DNA from: MGBC108787 sp964430695
Lineage (GTDB): Bacteria > Bacillota_I > Bacilli_A > RF39 > UBA660
Direction of reading: 5' to 3'
DNA length: 23,583 nucleotides
Assembly (NCBI GenBank): GCA_964430695.1
Contig: CAYSFO010000022.1
Coordinates: 1 to 23,583, forward strand
The number at the start of each line of letters is the position of its first letter. Positions within the stretch are counted from its first letter, which is position 1. Below the pieces are notes generated by a model. It was given only the letters and a program-made list of their open reading frames with translations, did not search any database and was not told where the DNA came from. Shown piece after piece: positions 16,204 through 22,157 of the stretch. The translations under genes and the position numbers were made by a program.

Positions 16204-17748
16204 ATGATTAGTATTAAAGAAACAAAAAAGAAAGCAAAAAAAGCGTTAAGAAAAAACTATTGGAGAAGTGTTGCTATTGTTTTTTTTATCGCTATTATGT
16301 TAGGAAAATATAGTGCTTTTTCCCTCCATGTGCGAAATAATATTTCAAATGCCGCCTATGAGAATGTTCCATCCTTTGTCAGCTCAATCAATTCTGAAAT
16401 AGCGAGTGAAACTATTGAACAAATAACAAAAATAAAAACCAATGTTTCTTCCTATAAACCAACGCGAGGAATACTTGCCAATATATTTAATAATGTTACA
16501 AAATCAGGAAGTTTTATCTTTGGAATGTTAAATTCATTTAATCAATTAATTTTTCACGAAAGAATTTGGGCTAGTTTAATGATTTTACTAGGAGCTATCC
16601 TTTCTTTTCTCTATTGGATGTTTATTAGAAATGTTTTAATTGTTGGGCAAGCTAGGTTCTTTTTAGAAAACAGAAATTATAAAAAGACAAATTTTAAACG
16701 TATTTTTATGCCTTATAAAGTAAAAAAAATAAAAAATATAAGTTTTACAATGATGGTTAAAACAATACAAGAATGGCTTTGGTACTTAACAATCATTGGT
16801 GGCATAATAAAACATTATTCTTATGCCTTAGTCCCTTACATATTAGCAGAAAACCCAAGTATACCAAGAAAAGAGGCTATAAAACTATCTAGAGAGATGA
16901 TGTATGGTTATAAATGGCAGCTATTTAAATTAGATGTATCCTTTATGGGTTGGTATATACTAGATATTCTTTCTTTTAATCTAACTGGAATTATATTTAC
17001 TTCTCCTTATAAAATGTGCTGTATGGCCGATGTGTATATGCAAATAAGAAAAAAGGCGAAAGAAAAAGAAGTAAAAAATACAGAACTGCTAATGGATAAT
17101 TATCTTGAAGAAACAGGAAATAAGTATCCTATTGAAAAATATATTTTTAAAGAAAATAATCGAAAATGGTTAAATACAGACTATAACAAAGATTATAGTA
17201 TTGATTCGCTCATTCTCATGTTCTTTGTAGCATCCATTATTGGTTGGATTTGGGAAGTTGGTCTCCACCTTTTCGAATACGGTACATTTGTTAATCGTGG
17301 AACTCTACACGGACCATGGTTGCATATTTACGGTTGGGGATTAATTCTACTTTTAGTATTACTAAAGAAAACACGAAATCAACCTATTCTTACTTTTATT
17401 CTAGCCATAATTATTTGTGGCACCCTAGAATATGGAACCGCTTGGTATCTAGAAACTTTTAAAAATGCAAGATGGTGGGATTATGATGGTTTCTTCTTAA
17501 ACTTGCATGGGCGTATTTGTTTAGAAGGATTAATTGTTTTTGGTGTTGGTGGCTGTGCTTTTATTTATTTTGGTGCTCCACTACTGGAAAGCATTATTAG
17601 CAAAATACCTAAGAAAATAAAAGGCTTTCTATGCATTTTCTTAAGCTTATTTTATGTAGCAGACTTTATTTACTCCTCTAAATATCCAAATCAAGGAGAA
17701 GGCGTTTCAGAAAATTTTCAGACACAAGAAAATACATATCTTTTATAA
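16204..17748 (+). CDS. Integral membrane protein, DUF975 plus putative ABC-transporter type IV (CmpB-like) domain
   Basis: A 514-aa multi-spanning protein. The N-terminal half begins with a basic amphipathic stretch (KETKKKAKKALRKNYWRS), the usual opening of DUF975 proteins, then several helices up to about 285 with a PSIPRKEAIKLSREMM motif. After a soluble linker (about 285-335), the C-terminal half (about 338-500) matches the putative ABC-transporter type IV family: ASIIGWIWEVGLH, FVNRGTLHGPWLHIYGWG, LEYGTAWYLE and LHGRICLEG are its conserved segments. Fusion of these two families is known in Firmicutes. Despite the family name there is no ATPase domain and function is not established. The ATG follows GAGGT. 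No strong terminator follows. Confidence 0.88.
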   Translation: MISIKETKKKAKKALRKNYWRSVAIVFFIAIMLGKYSAFSLHVRNNISNAAYENVPSFVSSINSEIASETIEQITKIKTNVSSYKPTRGILANIFNNVTKSGSFIFGMLNSFNQLIFHERIWASLMILLGAILSFLYWMFIRNVLIVGQARFFLENRNYKKTNFKRIFMPYKVKKIKNISFTMMVKTIQEWLWYLTIIGGIIKHYSYALVPYILAENPSIPRKEAIKLSREMMYGYKWQLFKLDVSFMGWYILDILSFNLTGIIFTSPYKMCCMADVYMQIRKKAKEKEVKNTELLMDNYLEETGNKYPIEKYIFKENNRKWLNTDYNKDYSIDSLILMFFVASIIGWIWEVGLHLFEYGTFVNRGTLHGPWLHIYGWGLILLLVLLKKTRNQPILTFILAIIICGTLEYGTAWYLETFKNARWWDYDGFFLNLHGRICLEGLIVFGVGGCAFIYFGAPLLESIISKIPKKIKGFLCIFLSLFYVADFIYSSKYPNQGEGVSENFQTQENTYLL

Positions 17749-17791
17749 CCTAACCTCTATTTACATGATTTTTTCATTGTAAACTTACCTA

Positions 17792-17820
17792 TTGACAACT
17801 TTAATATGAATTGTTATAGT
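17792..17820 (+). promoter_or_regulatory. Promoter of the 155-aa gene
   Basis: TTGACA (17792-17797), a 17-nt spacer and TATAGT (17815-17820), about 30 nt upstream of the start and just before an AAAGGGGG ribosome binding site. Confidence 0.78.
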
Positions 17821-17851
17821 AATTACCAATCTGAAAGGGGGAAATATTATA

Positions 17852-18319
17852 ATGGCAACAGAAGTAACAACAGAACCAAAAAAATGGGGTTTGTATAATA
17901 CCTTTGATAATCCAGAATTACTTGATACTTTAGATGAAATTGATATTTGGAAAAAAATTGACAATTTAGGTGGAGCCATATTTCAAGCAAATCATGATGC
18001 AGCAGATAATAGACCTTGGGCAGCAAATATTTCTATGACAGATTTAATGCAAGCTCAATATAACTTAGAATTTCTTGTATATTACACAAAAAAATTCGGA
18101 GTAGAATTTAGTAGAGAACCAAGTGAGACTGAACATGTGGAAAGAAGTGCATCATATAATGCATGGTTTCAATTCTGGCATGATCATTTTAAATCTATGT
18201 CTCCTGAAGTTTATGATCAATTTGTTGAAGATAAATTCAGTGGAAAAGATATTTCAAAATATATGCCAACAGGAAGTTGGAAAGACCTATTAGAACAATC
18301 ATCATCAAGAAAAAGCTAA
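17852..18319 (+). CDS. Unrecognised soluble 155-aa protein
   Basis: I do not recognise this family. The protein has no signal peptide or membrane segment. It is acidic overall and rich in aromatic residues (WGLYN, WKKID, WAANIS, YNAWFQFWHDHF, SWKDLL). The middle (about 55-130) is probably helical. It has its own near-consensus promoter, a strong ribosome binding site and a strong terminator, so it is a well-expressed single-gene unit. The ATG at 17852 is the only start compatible with AAAGGGGG. It lies between a membrane protein and a serine hydrolase, neither of which suggests a function. Confidence 0.78.
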   Translation: MATEVTTEPKKWGLYNTFDNPELLDTLDEIDIWKKIDNLGGAIFQANHDAADNRPWAANISMTDLMQAQYNLEFLVYYTKKFGVEFSREPSETEHVERSASYNAWFQFWHDHFKSMSPEVYDQFVEDKFSGKDISKYMPTGSWKDLLEQSSSRKS

Positions 18320-18329
18320 TAATAAAGGG

Positions 18330-18362
18330 AAAAATACTATTCAAGAAAGATAGTATTTTTTT
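18330..18362. terminator. Bidirectional terminator after the 155-aa gene
   Basis: A perfect 10-bp stem AAAATACTAT/ATAGTATTTT (18331-18340 and 18350-18359) is followed by a T run on the plus strand. On the minus strand it is followed by TTCCCTTT, so it can also serve the convergent hydrolase gene. Confidence 0.85.
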
Positions 18363-18388
18363 ATTTGAAAAATTATGAATAAAAAATA

Positions 18389-19507
18389 TCATTTATAAAT
18401 AGATTTACATATTTCTTCCATCATACGTTCTGTGTTCTTTTTTCGCTCTATACGATTCAGCTTTGTATTATGCATAATATTACACATAATTAAAACAATC
18501 ACTTTTTTGTCAAAATCAATAATAAACATTGGACCTGTGTACCCACTAAAAGCAATAGTATTATCACTACAATAAGAAGGAACGTCATTTAAGTCTAGGA
18601 TTAAATTTCTATACCGAGTGCCCATATAGTTATATGTTTTCATTACCTGTACATTTTCATCTATTTTTAATGCTTCACAATACATTTCATTCACAGAACT
18701 TCCTGAAACAATTTGACTTAAAATTTCATAGTTTTGCTTATTTTTATCCTCATGTCTCAACATTAACTCTATTGTTTCTTTCTTTAAAAGACTACAATCT
18801 AAAAAGGATTTTAAAAAGGCTAATAATTCTTTTCCTGTCGTAAAAATACAAGCATGTCCTGTATAAATTCCTAATTCTTTAGCTTTTCGAGCTTTTGTAT
18901 CATGAATGATACCAGGGACTATTTCAGTAATTATTTTTCCATTTAAAGTCTCGTAATTATTAGAAGCAATATTTTCAACATTGGGATTTACTGTCGTCTT
19001 CTCTAATCCCAGTGCGTCAAATATTTTTGTTTTTAAAAGAACATCAAAAGTTGTATTATAAATTTTTTCAAGTAAAGTAGACAAAATAATATAATGCGTA
19101 TCTACATAAGTAGGAAATGTACTCTTTACACTAGCAGAAAATAAAATTTTATAAAATTCCTCTCTATTTTTAACAGATCCTAAATATCCATCTGTCCAAA
19201 TCTCTTGATTATGGCTAAGTAAATCCATTACTTGCACTTTATCTAAATTTACAAAACGACAATCAATATCTTTTACAAAATCATAAAGTTGTAACTTCTT
19301 TTCTTCGTACGCCATATAAACAAGTGTCGCTGTGTAAGCTTTTGTTAAAGAAGCAATATCGTATAAAGTTTCACTATCACATTTTTTAATCTTTGGTTTT
19401 GTTTCCCTATTTCCAAATACAAATTCTTCTTCTAACCCATTGTTATAAATTTCAATTACATAACCTGGAGAATGACATCTTATATATTCTTCGAAATTAA
19501 TATCCAT
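18389..19507 (-). CDS. Serine hydrolase of the beta-lactamase/class C (DD-peptidase-like) fold
   Basis: A 372-aa protein with the active-site motif SLTK (Ser53, Lys56) in the expected N-terminal position. A YVD triad (134-136) stands where AmpC-type enzymes have YxN; YxD variants occur among EstB-like hydrolases. A weak third motif, SGYTGP, replaces HTG/KTG, just before a FIIDFDKKV strand. There is no signal peptide, so it probably acts in the cytosol as an esterase or peptidase rather than as a periplasmic or secreted beta-lactamase. The ATG follows GAGGTG by eight bases. It lies downstream of the SGNH-type gene on the same strand with a 75-nt gap. Confidence 0.88.
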   Translation of the reverse strand: MDINFEEYIRCHSPGYVIEIYNNGLEEEFVFGNRETKPKIKKCDSETLYDIASLTKAYTATLVYMAYEEKKLQLYDFVKDIDCRFVNLDKVQVMDLLSHNQEIWTDGYLGSVKNREEFYKILFSASVKSTFPTYVDTHYIILSTLLEKIYNTTFDVLLKTKIFDALGLEKTTVNPNVENIASNNYETLNGKIITEIVPGIIHDTKARKAKELGIYTGHACIFTTGKELLAFLKSFLDCSLLKKETIELMLRHEDKNKQNYEILSQIVSGSSVNEMYCEALKIDENVQVMKTYNYMGTRYRNLILDLNDVPSYCSDNTIAFSGYTGPMFIIDFDKKVIVLIMCNIMHNTKLNRIERKKNTERMMEEICKSIYK

Positions 19508-19582
19508 TAATGTTTCACCTCATATTAATATATATTAAAGCTTAATTTAAGTTATTTTTTATAGAGCCCTATGAAAGGTCAT

Positions 19583-20374
19583 TTAAAAACTCTTATTTTT
19601 CTCATATTCTTTAGCAAAATTATAATATATTTTTATATGTCCGTTTTTATTAGGATGAAAATCTATATTATTAAAATCCTTTGAAGACAAATTATCATTA
19701 TTAACAAAAATAACATTATCATATTTCTTAGATATTTCATTAAAAGAGTCATTAGCACTAGAAATAAATCCTTCAAGATTATTTCTTATATAGTAAAATT
19801 TTGTAGGTATAAATAATCCAATAATAAAGATTTTAATACTAGGATTAATAGTTATTAGACTCTTAATATTTTTTTCTAAATCATTAAGCACTTTATTTAT
19901 ATCTATTTTTCTTAATTCTTTTCTGATTTTCCCTGGTTTTAGTAATTTAAAAAGACTTAACTTTTTAGATTTTAATATATCATTGACAAAAGCTGAATAA
20001 ATAAAAATAGTATTATTGTTTTTAATATAATCTTTAACAATAATATTTTTGTCTTCTTTCTTTATTTTATAATGATTTAAAAAATTCCTTGGTACCTCTA
20101 AATAAGGATAAACACCTGAATATTTACATTTTTTCAACATTTGATTCTGACTATTTTTTATGTCTAGCAATGATATATCATTAGAAATTAAACTATTAAT
20201 ATATCTATTATCATTGTTAGTTGATAGATGAAAACAATTAATTGAAATTACATCATATTCTTTCGATAAATTTTGTTCAATCATTTCAAAAAAACCCTTA
20301 TGATCCCGATTATCTTTCGTATAGGGAACTCCTATAGAATCAGCGGCTCCTACTAATACTAAATTTCCTTTCAT
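19583..20374 (-). CDS. SGNH/GDSL-type hydrolase-like protein, very AT-rich
   Basis: I prefer the ATG at 20374, which directly follows AAAGGTG; an upstream in-frame ATG at 20395 has no ribosome binding site. Numbering from 20374 (263 aa), VGAADSIG near the N-terminus stands for the GDS block (Ser13), FVND (Asn131, Asp132) for block III, and DFHPNKNGH near 244-252 for the Asp-x-x-His block V. These are the positions expected of an SGNH esterase/acyl hydrolase, but block I is degenerate, so activity is uncertain. The gene is richer in A/T and in Lys, Asn and Ile codons than its neighbours and sits at the 3' side of a tRNA gene. Acquisition by transfer is possible but not proven. Confidence 0.75.
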   Translation of the reverse strand: MKGNLVLVGAADSIGVPYTKDNRDHKGFFEMIEQNLSKEYDVISINCFHLSTNNDNRYINSLISNDISLLDIKNSQNQMLKKCKYSGVYPYLEVPRNFLNHYKIKKEDKNIIVKDYIKNNNTIFIYSAFVNDILKSKKLSLFKLLKPGKIRKELRKIDINKVLNDLEKNIKSLITINPSIKIFIIGLFIPTKFYYIRNNLEGFISSANDSFNEISKKYDNVIFVNNDNLSSKDFNNIDFHPNKNGHIKIYYNFAKEYEKNKSF

Positions 20375-20482
20375 TTTCACCTTTCTATGGTACATATTAC
20401 CTATTGCAATATGCTCTTATAAATTTTTTACACTTTAAAATATATTACAACTCCAATTAAAAGTTCGAGTTTTCTGTCAATC

Positions 20483-20559
20483 TGGTGTCCCCGATTGGAA
20501 TCGAACCAACGACCTATCGCTTAGGAGGCAATCGCTCTATCCTACTGAGCTACGGAGAC
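20483..20559 (-). tRNA. tRNA-Arg (anticodon CCU)
   Basis: A complete 77-nt cloverleaf on the minus strand. The acceptor stem GTCTCCG/CGGGGAC contains one G-U pair, and there is a regular D arm (GCTC/GAGC). The anticodon stem ATTGC/GCGAT encloses CTCCTAA, and the T arm encloses TTCGATT. The discriminator is A and CCA is encoded. It reads the Arg codon AGG. A possible promoter (TTGATA, 18 nt, TAAAAT) precedes it on the minus strand. Confidence 0.95.
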
Positions 20560-20633
20560 ATAACAATATTTTATCATAAGTGATAGGAATTTATCAAAAG
20601 AAATGCTTGTCATAAAAAAGCAAAAAGACAAAT

Positions 20634-20666
20634 AAAAAATCTATAAAGTTTTTCTCCATAGATTTT
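20634..20666 (-). terminator. Terminator of the TPR gene
   Basis: AAAATCTAT (20636-20644) and ATAGATTTT (20658-20666) form a 9-bp stem. In the minus direction the second arm runs straight into a T tract. It begins about 24 nt after the stop codon. Confidence 0.8.
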
Positions 20667-20689
20667 ACATTAATTTTGTTTGATTTTCC

Positions 20690-21565
20690 TTATTTTTTAT
20701 TTCCTATATTTCCATATCTTTGATTAAACTTATCAATTTGACTCTGTCTTCTTACTCTATCCAATTTCATACTTTCTTCTGGTACTGGACTTAAATCTGT
20801 ATAAAAATTCTTTTCCTTATTTTCAAAGGGATACATGGTAATAATATCGTTTGAATCTGCAAAAGTAACTACTTGAAAATAATTGACTAAATTATCATGG
20901 AAATAGCCACATGAATTATACCTATAATTATAATAATTTTTTATACCATTACTATTTAATCGTTCTTCATGAGGTAGCATTGCTCTCATTTGATAATACA
21001 TTTCTTCAATCGGAAATTCTTTAGCAAAGCGTAAATCCATATCACTTGTAAAACCATGATGACTTTTAATATGATTAATTGCATTTTGTTCATCATATTT
21101 TAATAACTGTTGTATTGCATACCCATTTTGCTCTTGATAATCGGATTCTTCTAAAATTCCAAGTTTGCTTTTTAAAAAAATTTTCAGATAATTAACTGGA
21201 AAACTTTTTCCAACAAGGAAAGCTTCATTTTCTTGAAGTAAAGCATAAGCTTCTGCATATTTTTTTTGACAACACAACAGTTTCAATTTTGCTTGAAGAA
21301 CATCATTAAGGCTCAAGTGTGAATTTCTACTTGTACGCATCGTTTCAGCAATATTTAGCATTTCCTCTGCCTCTTCTAAACGATTTATTTTGATTAAAGC
21401 ATCTGCATAATAAATATAAGCTACAATTTCATTTGGATAATTTCTAAGATAAGTTTGGTATTCCTTTATCGCTCGATTTAGTTTATAATCATTTGCTAGC
21501 TCTCGTATGGTTTCTAAATATTCATTATTGTAGTATTTTTTCTTCTTTTGATTATAATTTGACAT
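20690..21565 (-). CDS. Tetratricopeptide-repeat protein with unrecognised C-terminal domain
   Basis: About 291 aa from the ATG at 21565, which has AAGGGTGG upstream; the frame also allows a GTG at 21574. Residues of about 10-140 contain TPR-type helical pairs (IKEYQTYLRNYPNEIVAYIYYADALIKINRLEEAEEML split over two repeats, then KLLCCQKKYAEAYALL). The remaining half (YYNYRYNSCGYFHDN, then LVNYFQVVTFADSNDIITMYP) has a beta-rich character and no family I can name. There is no signal peptide or membrane segment. TPRs indicate protein binding. The gene is alone between tRNA-Arg and the small toxin-like locus. Its promoter has a 10-G tract in the spacer, which suggests its expression may switch. Confidence 0.82.
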   Translation of the reverse strand: MSNYNQKKKKYYNNEYLETIRELANDYKLNRAIKEYQTYLRNYPNEIVAYIYYADALIKINRLEEAEEMLNIAETMRTSRNSHLSLNDVLQAKLKLLCCQKKYAEAYALLQENEAFLVGKSFPVNYLKIFLKSKLGILEESDYQEQNGYAIQQLLKYDEQNAINHIKSHHGFTSDMDLRFAKEFPIEEMYYQMRAMLPHEERLNSNGIKNYYNYRYNSCGYFHDNLVNYFQVVTFADSNDIITMYPFENKEKNFYTDLSPVPEESMKLDRVRRQSQIDKFNQRYGNIGNKK

Positions 21566-21592
21566 TACTTCCACCCTTTAAAATGTGGTAGT

Positions 21593-21621
21593 ATTATAAC
21601 CCCCCCCCCGACTTTTGTCAA
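21593..21621 (-). promoter_or_regulatory. Promoter of the TPR gene with a poly-G spacer (candidate slippage-controlled promoter)
   Basis: On the minus strand, -35 TTGACA (21621-21616) and -10 TATAAT (21598-21593) match consensus exactly and are 17 nt apart. The spacer is AAAGTC, then ten G (21609-21600), then T. Any change in G number would move the spacing off the optimum. The start site should be near 21586, leaving a short leader before the ribosome binding site and ATG at 21565. Confidence 0.8.
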
Positions 21622-21642
21622 TCATCAACTTTATAATAATCA

Positions 21643-21658
21643 AACTTTATCCTAAAAT
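21643..21658. repeat. Direct repeat, left copy, flanking the toxin-like locus
   Basis: The 16 bases AACTTTATCCTAAAAT here recur exactly at 22140-22155, on the other side of the toxin-like locus. The flanking bases differ on both sides. Confidence 0.7.
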
Positions 21659-21746
21659 TTTATCTTAAAACAATAAAACTTCTCAAATAACTGTGCGATT
21701 TAAATAGAAGTGTGAAAAAAAGTTTTGACACCTTTTGTCATATTTC

Positions 21747-21774
21747 TTGAAATACATGAATAAGTAATTATAAT
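21747..21774 (+). promoter_or_regulatory. Promoter of the toxin-like small gene
   Basis: TTGAAA (21747-21752), a 16-nt spacer and TATAAT (21769-21774). The predicted start is near 21781, giving a leader of about 100 nt. Just upstream is an inverted repeat TGACA-cettt-free arm pair, TGACA (21726-21730) and TGTCA (21736-21740), that could be a regulator site. Confidence 0.65.
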
Positions 21775-21878
21775 ACAAACTCGTGTTACTAATTTGTGGC
21801 GCCTTACTACTTATTCTTACAAGTACAAACAGCTTAGATTTTAAAATTGGGGGTTTTGGAAAGTAGGAGGAGGCAGTT

Positions 21879-21965
21879 ATGAAAAAAGAATATGTGCTTA
21901 TTTTAGTATATGTACTTCTAGTAATTATAATTATGCTAATCGTTGTTATTCTTCAATTAGTATAA
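21879..21965 (+). CDS. 28-aa hydrophobic membrane peptide, candidate type I toxin
   Basis: The ORF starts at an ATG five bases after AGGAGGAGG, an unusually strong ribosome binding site. The peptide begins MKKEYV and is otherwise almost entirely Leu, Ile and Val: one transmembrane helix, ending LQLV. It does not show the Pro-Gly-Trp pattern of Fst toxins, so it is not clearly a member of that family. The context is that of a type I toxin: its own promoter, a long structured leader, a stable hairpin directly after the stop, and a convergent promoter for an antisense RNA. Alternatives are a small membrane regulator or a chance ORF; the ribosome binding site and the length-to-hydrophobicity match argue against chance. 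Confidence 0.6.
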   Translation: MKKEYVLILVYVLLVIIIMLIVVILQLV

Positions 21966-22063
21966 AAAACAGACGCTAACCAAATACATGCATAAATACG
22001 CATAATAAGGGTATAGCGTCTTTCAAACCAACGTAAGGCGTTATCAAAATTGGTAACACTTAC
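21964..22063 (-). ncRNA. Candidate antisense RNA (antitoxin) overlapping the toxin 3' UTR
   Basis: A minus-strand promoter (TTGTAA at 22097-22092, 16-nt spacer, TATAAT at 22075-22070) should start transcription near 22063. The RNA would begin with a hairpin (GTAAG...CTTAC, with GTTA/TAAC inside; 22063-22033). It would then run through the long hairpin AGACGCTA/TAGCGTCT (21971-21978 and 22014-22021). In the minus direction that hairpin is followed by GTTTTTT, a proper terminator. The product is about 100 nt with two stem-loops, complementary to the toxin mRNA just after its stop codon. Confidence 0.5.
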
Positions 22064-22139
22064 AATTTAATTATAATCTTTTTTAGATAAATTACAACTA
22101 CTTTTTTCTTTTATTTTTACGTTTTATCTTTATTTTTAT

Positions 22140-22155
22140 AACTTTATCCTAAAAT
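22140..22155. repeat. Direct repeat, right copy, next to the pheT stop codon
   Basis: An exact copy of 21643-21658, in the same orientation, two bases beyond the end of pheT. The repeats enclose about 480 bp containing the toxin-like gene, its antisense RNA and both promoters. Confidence 0.7.
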
Positions 22156-22157
22156 AA

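Noticed and set aside
17749..17785. Terminator after the DUF975/CmpB-type gene
   Set aside because: TTTACATGA/TCATTGTAAA pairs with a bulge but no T run follows, so it is too weak to call.
20396..20482. Promoter of the SGNH-type gene
   Set aside because: A TTGACA-like box exists on the minus strand next to the tRNA end, but no -10 at suitable spacing; read-through from the tRNA is possible.
22140..22157. Terminator hairpin after pheT
   Set aside because: Only a short AT-only palindrome is present, with no stable stem or clear T tail.
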